Shown here: in pieces, positions 37,941-45,868 of the stretch
Position numbering within the stretch: the first letter of the stretch is position 1
Layout: each line of letters starts with the position of its first letter
Assembly: GCF_003634615.1 (NCBI RefSeq)
Contig: NZ_RBKX01000001.1
Location: forward strand, 1,426,001 to 1,490,000
Direction: 5' to 3'
From: Flavobacterium sp. 102
GTDB lineage: Bacteria > Bacteroidota > Bacteroidia > Flavobacteriales > Flavobacteriaceae
DNA: 64,000 nt
Position numbers and translations under genes: made by a program
Notes under the pieces: model-generated
The model's input: the letters and a program-made list of their open reading frames with translations, nothing else
Database searches by the model: none
What the model was told of the DNA's origin: nothing

Positions 37941-38354
37941 CTATTCTTTATTATGCTCCTTTACTGAATGTAAGGAGTGTGATTCACTATTTTTTTGGAA
38001 CTCAATTTTGGCGTGGAATAATTTTGCCATTTGATTTGCCTGCCATTTAGCTTTTTCAGCTTTATCTCCTATAAATAAAAGATCAATTGTTGAGCAGAAT
38101 AATTCTAACCAACGATCAAAATGTTCTTTATCAACAGATAGTTCAGCATGTGGAGGGAACGGACTACCCTTATATGTATACTCTTCGAGAAGAACTGTCT
38201 GCCAAAAGCGATACATTTTTTCAAGATGTTCGGGCCAACAATTATGAAGTTTTTGGTCAAATATTTCAGAAAGAATGTCATCTTTTTGTACCTGTGCGTA
38301 AAAAGAATCAACTAGTAGCACAATCTCCTTTATGTTTAAAATTTCTTTTTTCAT
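37941..38354 (-). CDS. Group III truncated haemoglobin
   Basis: The 137-aa protein fits the TrHb3 pattern: VDSFYAQVQKDDILSEIF, then WPEHLEKMYRFWQTVLL, then YKGSPFPPHAEL with the probable proximal His, then FDRWLELF and AKWQANQMAKLF. Group III globins bind O2 and NO and are linked to NO detoxification. Its neighbours are RIC and the oxidase genes. A role as NO dioxygenase or scavenger is inferred. Confidence 0.93.
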   Translation of the reverse strand: MKKEILNIKEIVLLVDSFYAQVQKDDILSEIFDQKLHNCWPEHLEKMYRFWQTVLLEEYTYKGSPFPPHAELSVDKEHFDRWLELFCSTIDLLFIGDKAEKAKWQANQMAKLFHAKIEFQKNSESHSLHSVKEHNKE

Positions 38355-38368
38355 TTGAGTTAAATTAC

Positions 38369-38776
38369 TTAGTTTAGATTAAAATTTGTGATCAAATAAT
38401 ACAGCGCCCAAGCTATAAAAGCAATTAATAGTATCCACAACCAACTTGGAATACTATGAGGCGTTTCACTTCCAATTATTATGAATTTTTTTTGATCTCC
38501 CTTATCATAGGCATTAATCATCAGAGGAATAACTCCATCTACGGTTTCATTTTCCCTAATCCCTTCAATTGCTATTGAAGGACCGTTGCGAACAGTGAAT
38601 TTAATTTTCTTAATCCCTTCTCGACCTGTCGAAGATTTACTTACGATTTTTAAGATATGATCACCATCTATCAGCTTATTAGTATCTAATTCAAACTGAA
38701 TAGGCGTTTCAAATTCTGCAATGGGCTGAATGTCATTGTCTAGAAACAATATTATTTTGGCTTTGTCATCATTCAT
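38369..38776 (-). CDS. Membrane-anchored Ig-like protein of the oxidase operon
   Basis: The 135-aa protein has an Ig-like beta domain (about 8-105; DGDHILKIVSKSSTGREGIKKI) followed by one C-terminal membrane helix (IPSWLWILLIAFIAWALYYLI). No haem or metal motif is visible. Similar proteins occur beside CcoN/CcoO-like genes in Bacteroidota. It lies 14 nt upstream of the globin gene and 12 nt downstream of the 86-aa gene. It could be an assembly or structural subunit; that is inference. Confidence 0.7.
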   Translation of the reverse strand: MNDDKAKIILFLDNDIQPIAEFETPIQFELDTNKLIDGDHILKIVSKSSTGREGIKKIKFTVRNGPSIAIEGIRENETVDGVIPLMINAYDKGDQKKFIIIGSETPHSIPSWLWILLIAFIAWALYYLITNFNLN

Positions 38777-38788
38777 TTTGTTTTTTTG

Positions 38789-39049
38789 TTACAAGTTTAA
38801 TATCGTTTTTTTAATGTGTTTATCGTCTTTTTCACCCGGCTTAAAAATGTATTTAAGAGCGTAAAAAAATGTTATAACCGTTATTACACTTATTAGAGCA
38901 ACAATTATCCAATCCCAATTGTTTTGTGGTCCAACACCATGTGTTATTCCACGAGTTATTTTTGGTTGCGCCTTTTCACAAGCGGGACAAGCCAGCGCGG
39001 ATTGCTGCACTAAGAGTATAATAATTATTGTTGAAATTTGAATTCTCAT
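38789..39049 (-). CDS. Small membrane protein with exported CxxC
   Basis: The 86-aa protein has a signal peptide ending near SALACPACEKAQP. The mature N-terminus carries CPAC (about 21-24), followed by GPQNNWDW and one membrane helix (VALISVITVITFFYALKYIF). The CxxC could bind copper or act in thiol chemistry, as expected of an accessory factor for a haem-copper oxidase. It lies 4 nt after the CcoO-like gene. The exact function is unknown. Confidence 0.7.
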   Translation of the reverse strand: MRIQISTIIIILLVQQSALACPACEKAQPKITRGITHGVGPQNNWDWIIVALISVITVITFFYALKYIFKPGEKDDKHIKKTILNL

Positions 39050-39053
39050 AGTA

Positions 39054-40061
39054 TCATTTTTTAGGTATTAGTTTTAGCTTTTCAATGATGTCTTTTACTT
39101 GTTCTATAGTTACTTTTTTTGCATTATTGCCCCAACTCGTTCGTTCGTGATTAATGATAGCGGTTACTTCTTCAGCCGTGAGATTGTTATCAGTCCCGAC
39201 TGCGTTCATGGTTGCATACTCAGGTCTGGGATCATATCCCTGCATAATTATGGTGACAAATAATTCTAAATTATCGCCAAGGACTACCGGACTATTTTTT
39301 AGAGGTGGGAAGGCTCCTTTTAGTCCCTCACCATTTGCCTGATGGCAGCTCATACAATTGTTGGCATATAGAGATTCACCGTCTGGCATCGAGGTATCTA
39401 CAAGTTCCTTAGGTTTTTTATTTTCTATTTTTTTATAGAGAAATGAATTTGTAGGACTTCCATCTGGTAACTCTGTTTGTTTTAAACTTTGGAGGTAGGC
39501 TACTAATTGAAGGGCTTCTTTAGTGGCTACTATTTTTCTCTTTGTCCTATTATTAAAATTATCAGGTAAGATTATCTCTATGTCATTTTTGCCTATACTT
39601 TTCTTTTCTTCAAACAGCCATGGGTATGCCGGCATTATTGATTTTTGGACAGTTGCACGTGGTTGATATAAATGCAGTAGATGCCACATCAGGCTTGGTT
39701 GGCGTTTACCAATATTTGTTAAATCTGGCCCTGTTCGTTCTGTACCCATTAGAGTTGCCGTGTTTCGCCATAGATCCGCTCGTTTATTTGCAGCATAATC
39801 TGCAGCAATTGATGGTCGATCACCCCAAACATTGTCCATGTCGACATTACGTACTTGTTGCGTGTGACAAGCCACACAACCATTTGCTATGTATACCTCT
39901 TTGCCTTTTATAGCGTCATCACTTGGTGGCGCTGCATTTGGTAAAATTGCGTTGTACTCTTGGTTATAAAGTGCCGGCATTATTGCCATTATAAGCGTCA
40001 GTATTATAAAAAGGCTTAGAGCACTTAAAAATAGTTTCTTATGATTGTTGAATAATTCCAT
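39054..40061 (-). CDS. CcoO/FixO-type subunit fused to a cytochrome c domain
   Basis: The 335-aa protein has an N-terminal membrane helix (about 8-30). The CcoO domain carries haem c site C62-VAC-H66 (GCVACHTQQVR) and the usual RTGPDLTNIG and MPAYPWLF motifs. A second cytochrome c domain (about 222-325) carries C236-MSC-H240. It passes electrons to the CcoN-like subunit encoded just upstream (18-nt gap). The fusion replaces a separate CcoP; none is visible in the window. Confidence 0.9.
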   Translation of the reverse strand: MELFNNHKKLFLSALSLFIILTLIMAIMPALYNQEYNAILPNAAPPSDDAIKGKEVYIANGCVACHTQQVRNVDMDNVWGDRPSIAADYAANKRADLWRNTATLMGTERTGPDLTNIGKRQPSLMWHLLHLYQPRATVQKSIMPAYPWLFEEKKSIGKNDIEIILPDNFNNRTKRKIVATKEALQLVAYLQSLKQTELPDGSPTNSFLYKKIENKKPKELVDTSMPDGESLYANNCMSCHQANGEGLKGAFPPLKNSPVVLGDNLELFVTIIMQGYDPRPEYATMNAVGTDNNLTAEEVTAIINHERTSWGNNAKKVTIEQVKDIIEKLKLIPKK

Positions 40062-40079
40062 AGGGATGCTGTTTACTAC

Positions 40080-41819
40080 TTATTCGACTGTATACTCTTT
40101 CCGTTCTTTTGCTTTTAATATTTCGCTTGGTGAGGTCGGAATACGGTAATCATTTTGAGGGTTTACCATTTTATAAAAGTTATAGGCAAATAAAATATGA
40201 GATAACCACATTAGGGAACCTCCTATTGCCCGCCATAACCAATATGGAGCCATAAATGATACAGTATCGATAAATGGTTTACCTTCTAACCACAATAGTC
40301 CTCTCATAGTTGCTCCGTACATTAAGGGAAATGTGTAGAATAAGAGGCCTAATAAGGCAAGCCAAAAGTGGGCTCCAACTGTAATTTGCGGTGGTTCATT
40401 CCCAGTAAGGCGCGGTACGATGGTATAGATGAACGCCCATAACATGAAAGTTATAATACCGTACATGGTTAGGTGAGAGTGTGCTACAGTAAAGTCAGTG
40501 AAATGCCATATCAGGTTGGTAAATCTGAAAGCCTCAGCGGTACCTTGTAAAGAACCGGTAAAATAAAATATAATTCCAATAACGTAGAATGGGAGTGTAT
40601 AGCTGGTACTTAGTTTGCCCCAAGACCCATTTATTGTCATTAAAAAATTTGTAGTTCCTGCGACAACCGGTATTATCATTCCCATACTACCCACGATGGC
40701 TATAGTCTGCATCCACCATGGTATAGCACTAAAGATAAAATGATGCGTTCCGATGAGCGTATAAAATAATATTTGCGACCAAAAGGCCAAAATACCAAGG
40801 CTATATGAGTAAATAGGTTTGTTAAGTTGTTGTGGCAGGAAGTAATACATAAGGCCAAGGGAAAAGAGCATAAACCACATACCAACTCCCTGATGCATGT
40901 AGTACCCTTGAATTATAGTTTCCCCCAAACCATCTTGCCAAGAGGGCCAATAAGCAACAAATGTGATTACGAGTACAAACATCAGTGATGCTACAATATA
41001 CCAATTTGAAACGTAAATTTCTTTTGTTTTTTTTATAGCTACGGTCTTCCAAAAATTTATTAGTGTAAGTACAATACCAATGCCGAATAAGCTCATTATT
41101 GGCCATACGTACTCTCGATATTCTCCTCCACCATTATTTATACCATTCATTAAGGAAATGCTGCCAAGAAATACTGCTGCATTTATGAGGATTAATGATT
41201 GATATCCTTTTTTTGTGCTTGCTATATCGACATTACTGACGCGAGGGACAACATAGTAGGCAAGTCCAATCATTGCTAAAGAAGCCCAGCCCCAGAAGAC
41301 CATATTCGTATGGACTGGTCGTAATCTACCAAAACTTAACCAACTATTATGATCCAAGTCCGGAGCAACGAACTTAATACCCAGGTATTCGCCTATAGTT
41401 GTACCAATTACTAACCAAAATGTTGCACAAGCAAGATACCAAAGTATCAGTTTTGTTAATTTGGGTTCAATGTATGGACGGGGCTGGCTCTTTTTTTTCT
41501 GCTCTACAAATCTGATTTCTTCTGACTTGTTTATATTACTGAGTAATCCTTTATTGTCATTTGAATTTAAATTTCCGCGGAGTTCATTATTAGTCAACTC
41601 AAATTCAATTTCTTTTTGACGTTTTTTGAGAAGTTTAATTTCCTTCTCGCTTAGGTTATGTAGATAGTTGTTAAATTTCTCCTGCTTGTTCTTATTTATA
41701 TATCTTCTTAAAACATTATTTGCTTTAATTACAAGAATAATAGATGCAACTATTACCGGTATGGCAATTAAGAATAATATAATAATAATTCCGTATTCGT
41801 CAAAAATGTTGTTGTTCAT
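40080..41819 (-). CDS. CcoN-like haem-copper oxidase subunit I
   Basis: The 579-aa protein has one helix and a charged coiled coil (about 35-110) before the oxidase core. Ligand candidates are H170 (RPVHTN), H309 (YMHQGVG), H359-H360 (GTHHF), and H447 and H449 (AHSH). Y353 lies 44 residues after H309 and aligns with the Tyr cross-linked to a Cu ligand in cbb3 oxidases; no NorB-type Glu follows H309. This supports a cbb3-type O2 reductase. However, AHSHLTMYG and PRLTG resemble NorB, and all neighbours concern NO. O2 or NO reduction therefore remains open. Confidence 0.88.
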   Translation of the reverse strand: MNNNIFDEYGIIIILFLIAIPVIVASIILVIKANNVLRRYINKNKQEKFNNYLHNLSEKEIKLLKKRQKEIEFELTNNELRGNLNSNDNKGLLSNINKSEEIRFVEQKKKSQPRPYIEPKLTKLILWYLACATFWLVIGTTIGEYLGIKFVAPDLDHNSWLSFGRLRPVHTNMVFWGWASLAMIGLAYYVVPRVSNVDIASTKKGYQSLILINAAVFLGSISLMNGINNGGGEYREYVWPIMSLFGIGIVLTLINFWKTVAIKKTKEIYVSNWYIVASLMFVLVITFVAYWPSWQDGLGETIIQGYYMHQGVGMWFMLFSLGLMYYFLPQQLNKPIYSYSLGILAFWSQILFYTLIGTHHFIFSAIPWWMQTIAIVGSMGMIIPVVAGTTNFLMTINGSWGKLSTSYTLPFYVIGIIFYFTGSLQGTAEAFRFTNLIWHFTDFTVAHSHLTMYGIITFMLWAFIYTIVPRLTGNEPPQITVGAHFWLALLGLLFYTFPLMYGATMRGLLWLEGKPFIDTVSFMAPYWLWRAIGGSLMWLSHILFAYNFYKMVNPQNDYRIPTSPSEILKAKERKEYTVE

Positions 41820-41833
41820 ACTTACTTATTTAG

Positions 41834-41849
41834 TGGACAAAAATGTCCA
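41834..41849. promoter_or_regulatory. Palindromic operator before the CcoN-like gene
   Basis: TGGACAAAAATGTCCA is a perfect dyad (TGGACA-N4-TGTCCA) in the 48-nt gap between the Rrf2 and CcoN-like genes, 15 nt before the CcoN start. A near-copy precedes the Rrf2 gene. The likely binder is the adjacent Rrf2 protein. Confidence 0.6.
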
Positions 41850-41867
41850 TTATTATTTTAAATTTTT

Positions 41868-42302
41868 TTATCTTTTTAGAAAGGTAAGACCGGTTTCAAT
41901 TCCTTCGGCAAGTTCTTTAATAGTAGTGTTCTCTAACATTTTTTTTAATTCTTCTCGGATAGCTTTGAATTCAAAATGAACTGGACATGGTTTTAATTCG
42001 TTGCATTTTTTTAAACCTAAACCACAACCTTTATATATCAAGTCTCCATCAATTGCTAAAACAATATCGCTTAACCTCAAAGATGACAATGCTAAACTAT
42101 CCATCGAAAATCCACCTGTAGGACCTTTATCTGAGTTAATCATTTTCTTCTTTGTTAACTGCTGAAGTATTTTGGAAGTATAAGCCAATGGTGAATCGAT
42201 TTCTGTTGAAACCTCCTTTAGACTTACTTTTCTATTTAATACCGACTGCTGCCCAATATAAATTGATGCTTTAATTGCGTATTCACATGCCTTTGAAAAC
42301 AT
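41868..42302 (-). CDS. Rrf2 family regulator (NsrR/IscR-like, three-Cys)
   Basis: Starting at the ATG at 42302 (MFSKACEYAIKA), the protein has 144 aa. The 42-nt upstream extension in frame would run over the palindrome and is rejected. A winged HTH (about 1-85; YTSKILQQLTKKKMI, GPTGGF) is followed by three Cys (CGLGLKKCNELKPC, about 93-106), the spacing used to hold an Fe-S cluster in NsrR/IscR relatives. The cluster would sense NO or redox state. It heads the operon of CcoN-like, globin and RIC genes. Confidence 0.88.
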   Translation of the reverse strand: MFSKACEYAIKASIYIGQQSVLNRKVSLKEVSTEIDSPLAYTSKILQQLTKKKMINSDKGPTGGFSMDSLALSSLRLSDIVLAIDGDLIYKGCGLGLKKCNELKPCPVHFEFKAIREELKKMLENTTIKELAEGIETGLTFLKR

Positions 42303-42337
42303 AATTTTTTTTACAAAAATAATAATATTGGGAATAA

Positions 42338-42353
42338 TGGACAATTATGTCTA
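42338..42353. promoter_or_regulatory. Palindromic operator before the Rrf2 gene
   Basis: TGGACAATTATGTCTA matches the dyad TGGACA-N4-TGTCCA with one mismatch, 36 nt before the Rrf2 start at 42302. This suggests autoregulation together with the CcoN promoter site. Confidence 0.55.
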
Positions 42354-42452
42354 CTATATTTTTTAATATTACTATTATAAAAGCATTTTCAGTTTCATAC
42401 ATGAAATCAATCAATAGTTTTTTACTTAAACTGATTTTCATTTGTCTAAATT

Positions 42453-42845
42453 TTAAAGTGATTGTAATAAAACTCTATTTAAAATTAATGCATGATTACG
42501 AGATGGATTTTGCGACTTGCATAGTAGAGTGATTTTTTTATGTTTTGCTATTTTCCTTATTCGGTCAAGTTCCTTCTCATTTGCTAATAGTTCAAGAACA
42601 TATAGCTTGGAAAAAAGGTCAAAATCTGTAATTTTTTCTTTGAGACATTTTGTAAGTCGCGGAGATGGAGCAACTTGTTTATTCCATTCATCTATTGTGA
42701 TTTCAGATTTTTTTATTTCCCTTGGCAGTGTACGGTCAATGAATATTCTGTAGGTGCCATCGGAATCTTTGCTTTCGTATATACTTTTTACAGCAATACT
42801 GTCTAGGGGTATTTTTTTAGGAAAATCCTTTAGTTGTAATTCCAT
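42453..42845 (-). CDS. Diverged DUF488 family protein
   Basis: The 130-aa protein keeps the DUF488 layout: VKSIYESKDSDGTYRIFIDR, then IDEWNKQVAPSPRLTK, then ITLLCKSQ and NHALIL. Key positions differ: WPRG/WPRA becomes LPRE and LRKWF becomes LTKCL. It is a paralogue of the copy at 36772-37140. It lies 108-150 nt upstream of the Rrf2 gene on the same strand. Loss of signature residues suggests a changed or weakened function. Confidence 0.75.
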   Translation of the reverse strand: MELQLKDFPKKIPLDSIAVKSIYESKDSDGTYRIFIDRTLPREIKKSEITIDEWNKQVAPSPRLTKCLKEKITDFDLFSKLYVLELLANEKELDRIRKIAKHKKITLLCKSQNPSRNHALILNRVLLQSL

Positions 42846-43263
42846 AACTTATTGTGATAAATTTTGTATTTCGATTTCAAAATTTTTTAACCATAAGCCA
42901 AATAAAAACAATCTGTACACCATTATTTCCACTATTTTAATTCTTACAATCTATCTTGAGTACATTGGAGCAATTGCAATGGAGATTTATTTCTTTTTTA
43001 TCGAACATTAAGGAACCTAAGCGTACGATGTTATTTGTCCCATAATTAATAATGATTGCGATTCATAATTTTGAAAAAACAATCTTTAAGGCAAATTTAT
43101 GGCAACATTTCTAAACATAAATGCTTTTGGCCTGAATGAATAAATAATAGGCTGTTTTTTGTAAAATCACTGAATTTTTGGGCTTTATCTTTGTGTTTAT
43201 AATGGATCAAACATCTATTTTAAGGCATTTTTGATAAACTAAAATTTATAAATAAACAGTAAT
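42846..43263. other. Divergent 418-nt gap with a candidate promoter
   Basis: This lies between the DUF488-like and the 304-aa gene, which diverge. TATCTTTG (43186-43193) fits the flavobacterial -7 box TAnnTTTG, with TTG at 43159-43161 (24-nt spacer), about 70 nt before the ATG at 43264. Nothing else is recognised. Confidence 0.4.
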
Positions 43264-44178
43264 ATGAAATCCTGTAAAAAGGTAGTTGATAGCTACAATA
43301 TTATTTTAACTCAAATTACATCCAATGTGAAAATTAACAGCAATAAGAAGCCGATAACTGAAAGATATCGAGAGCTTGTTGATCATATAGTTAGATTGGA
43401 TCCTAATGCTGAAGTTCAAGTTCATACAGATGATTCGATTATGTTACTTTTTCCGGAGACTGAAAATGTATGTGCTTTCTTTCTTGTGCAATTCCCAGGT
43501 ATTATATCTGTAGAATTTATAATAGCCGGCGAAAAAAGTATGCAATACGAATGGATTTTTGCCGATAATAAAGATTCCAGACTAATATTTAGACAGATAA
43601 TCAATGATACCTTAAATCATCCTATCAGCAAAGGAGTTAATCCAAGCTTGTTGAAAACAATGAATCTGAGGAAGCATCCTGTGAACATAGACATGGGTGT
43701 TAACTTTTTTGAACTAACTCTCCAAAAAAGTGAGGCAGTCATCATCTTTTGTATTGCATGGAATGGTATGCTTGTCATGGATAAGATAGAGAGGGCTAGT
43801 ATCGAAGGCAAGTTTGAGATACTTTTTTTCAATTGTATGTTGATAATGAATTATCTCGATAATTCTAAAATAGAACTTTCTGGAATTCAAAACGATTTGA
43901 TAAGATTGTTAATTTTCTATCTTGAAAAGCACCAATTGGTTAAACATTTTGATTTGGAGCTTCTTATTAATCAACGAATTGATTTTTATGGTAATGTTGT
44001 GAAAGAAATGGAGACTATGTCGAGGAGTACATGCTATGCTCTATACTATTATTTTTATATTAAGCCATTATACCGTAAAACAAATTTATCATTACTACCT
44101 ATAGAACATAACATGATTTCGAACCTTATGCTAATGAATGAAAATATCAGAAAAAAAGTTGTCTTGTATCTAAGTTAA
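43264..44178 (+). CDS. Uncharacterised protein, paralogue of the 34859 gene product
   Basis: The 304-aa protein has no signal peptide or clear membrane segment. The C-terminal ~130 residues match the 307-aa product at 34859-35782 (FEILFFNCM, INQRIDFYGNVV, LYYYFYIKPL). The N-terminal half is different in detail but similar in length. I do not recognise the family. It stands alone between the DUF488-like gene and the convergent UspA gene. Two copies in one stress island point to a specific but unknown role. Confidence 0.7.
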   Translation: MKSCKKVVDSYNIILTQITSNVKINSNKKPITERYRELVDHIVRLDPNAEVQVHTDDSIMLLFPETENVCAFFLVQFPGIISVEFIIAGEKSMQYEWIFADNKDSRLIFRQIINDTLNHPISKGVNPSLLKTMNLRKHPVNIDMGVNFFELTLQKSEAVIIFCIAWNGMLVMDKIERASIEGKFEILFFNCMLIMNYLDNSKIELSGIQNDLIRLLIFYLEKHQLVKHFDLELLINQRIDFYGNVVKEMETMSRSTCYALYYYFYIKPLYRKTNLSLLPIEHNMISNLMLMNENIRKKVVLYLS

Positions 44179-44222
44179 AACTTGAGATTGTGATGCTAAA
44201 CATAGTTATTATGTTAGATTTT

Positions 44223-45068
44223 TTAATAATTTAAACACAAGATTGGGAAAGATGAATTGTCACTCATTTTATCATTTTGTATTGTATGATCCATTATATT
44301 GAATAATTGTACGAAGGAATAAGACATTACTATGACATCTACTTTTAAAACAACAGCAAGATATTTTATTTTATCAGAAATAGACAGGCCATCTTGAACA
44401 TTACCATAAATGCCGGTAATCTTGAGTTTTAAATTGTCGATAGCATAATCTAGCTGATAAGAAACATTGGTTAATTCTACAATCTGGGAATAATCCTTTA
44501 CAGTAAGAAAATGAATCCATAAGTCATCGATTTTTATTAAGGGATTTATAAAAGATAAGTAGTCTGTTATTTTTGTATTGTTGGCAAAGGGATACAATAC
44601 TGATTCTATTTTTTGTTTATTAAAAACGACCGGGATTGTCAAAAATGAGCAGGTTATATGCTTAATTATTTCCAATGATGAGGAAAAGTGTGTCGTCCCA
44701 AAGATATTGTTCTTACCAGATGTGCCTAAAATGACTAAATCTATTTTGTTCAACATTACAATTTCTTGGATACCACTACCGACTGCGCCCATTTGAACTA
44801 TTATAGTAAAAGGGAGTTTGTTATTATTTATTTTGTTTAGGTCATTTGGATCCATTTCTAATAAAACACTTTTTGCAGTTCGGTCTATCATTGCTGTTAT
44901 CTTGCGACGAACATTAAAAAACTGGGTTTTGTATCTGGGTTTTGTTATATGTACAAGATACAAATTGGCTTTATTGAAATCAGCAATCCGGAACGCCATT
45001 CTTAGGGCATTTCGTGCTGAAGGAGAGAAATCCATTGGGACACAAATATTATTACAATTGAGTTTCAT
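44223..45068 (-). CDS. Tandem UspA universal stress protein
   Basis: The 281-aa protein is two UspA-like halves. The first opens NICVPMDFSPSARNALRMAFRIAD and has DLVILGTSGKNNIFGTTHF-type sequence near 135, a variant of the ATP-binding G-x2-G-x9-G(S/T) motif. The second half is more diverged and ends in VIVMSYSF. Such double UspA proteins are common in oxygen- and redox-responsive regions of Bacteroidota. It is divergent from the crp-like gene. Confidence 0.85.
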   Translation of the reverse strand: MKLNCNNICVPMDFSPSARNALRMAFRIADFNKANLYLVHITKPRYKTQFFNVRRKITAMIDRTAKSVLLEMDPNDLNKINNNKLPFTIIVQMGAVGSGIQEIVMLNKIDLVILGTSGKNNIFGTTHFSSSLEIIKHITCSFLTIPVVFNKQKIESVLYPFANNTKITDYLSFINPLIKIDDLWIHFLTVKDYSQIVELTNVSYQLDYAIDNLKLKITGIYGNVQDGLSISDKIKYLAVVLKVDVIVMSYSFVQLFNIMDHTIQNDKMSDNSSFPILCLNY

Positions 45069-45139
45069 AAATCATTGTTTTTATAGACGGAGTAGTAGGT
45101 TAAGTTGATTTCAAATTTAGTTTTCGTTTCAATACAACA

Positions 45140-45157
45140 GGTTGATGCTTGTCAACC
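45140..45157. promoter_or_regulatory. FNR/DNR-type box before the crp-like gene
   Basis: GGTTGATGCTTGTCAACC is a perfect 6-bp-arm inverted repeat. Its core TTGAT-N4-GTCAA differs from the FNR/DNR consensus TTGAT-N4-ATCAA at one base. It is centred 23 nt before the ATG at 45172, which suggests autoregulation by the Crp/Fnr-family product. Confidence 0.55.
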
Positions 45158-45171
45158 AATAATTCGTAATT

Positions 45172-45855
45172 ATGAGTTTCAATCTTTACAATTATCGTTT
45201 CAAGAGTAATGAACTATTTGAAAATATTACAAGTGAGGAAGGCGGAAAGCTCGAATCCATCAAAACTTTAAGGCAATGTAATAAAGGAGAAGTTCTTTAT
45301 GCTCAAGGAAGTCTAACATCGTTTGTTTACAGGCTCAAAAGGGGTAAAATTAAAATTGAACAACTAAACACTGATGGAAGAATTCGCATTATATACATAT
45401 ATACGAAAGGAGATTTTTTTGGATTTAGGACACTATTCAGCAATGAAAAAAATCCAGTTAGTGCAATTTTTTTGGAAGATGGTGAAGTTGAAATCTATGA
45501 AGGAAAAAAATATCTCCGTATCATCAAAGAGTCAGTAACATTGTCTGGTATTCTTATTCAGATACTTAGTTATGAATTCAATGTATGGGTTAATTTTATC
45601 TCATCATTATCACATAAAACTGCTAGAGCAAAAGTAGCATTGGTGCTACTTATTCTGAGCGAAAAGTATAAAAACGATAACCCACCAGCTATAACTATGA
45701 CCAAATTGGACATAGCCCGTTATAGTGACACTACCGAAGAAACAGTAGTCAGGGTTATCGGATTTTTTGTGAAACAGCGATTATTAACTAATAATGGCAG
45801 GAGCATTCGGATTATCAATAACAAATTATTAGAAATGATCGCCGAAGGATCTTAA
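45172..45855 (+). CDS. Crp/Fnr family transcriptional regulator
   Basis: The 227-aa protein has a cyclic-nucleotide-type beta-roll (about 20-115; GEVLYAQGS, GDFFGF), a dimer helix, and a C-terminal winged HTH (about 165-215; TKLDIARYSDTTEETVVRVI). The recognition helix keeps E and R of the E-x-x-S-R type with Val at the Ser position. Only one Cys is present (RQCNKG), so there is no FNR-type 4Fe-4S cluster. DNR/HcpR-type NO-sensing regulators also lack these Cys, which would fit the neighbours, but sensing mode is inferred. Confidence 0.88.
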   Translation: MSFNLYNYRFKSNELFENITSEEGGKLESIKTLRQCNKGEVLYAQGSLTSFVYRLKRGKIKIEQLNTDGRIRIIYIYTKGDFFGFRTLFSNEKNPVSAIFLEDGEVEIYEGKKYLRIIKESVTLSGILIQILSYEFNVWVNFISSLSHKTARAKVALVLLILSEKYKNDNPPAITMTKLDIARYSDTTEETVVRVIGFFVKQRLLTNNGRSIRIINNKLLEMIAEGS

Positions 45856-45868
45856 AAGTTTCCTGAAA

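Noticed and set aside
38765..38800. TGTAAC on the minus strand before the 135-aa gene as a seventh ECF site
   Set aside because: It lies only about 12 nt from the ATG and no CATC box follows at 16-17 nt.
40080..41819. Annotation as a classical cNOR NorB subunit
   Set aside because: The NorB Glu after the first Cu ligand is absent, and the cbb3 tyrosine is in place at +44. NO reduction is kept only as a possibility.
42303..42344. Upstream extension of the Rrf2 protein (start at 42344)
   Set aside because: The family N-terminus is MFSKACEYA at 42302, and the extension would run over the palindrome that looks like its operator.
42754..43011. 85-aa plus-strand ORF before the 304-aa gene
   Set aside because: It overlaps the start of the DUF488-like gene on the other strand, and its composition looks like translated AT-rich intergenic DNA.
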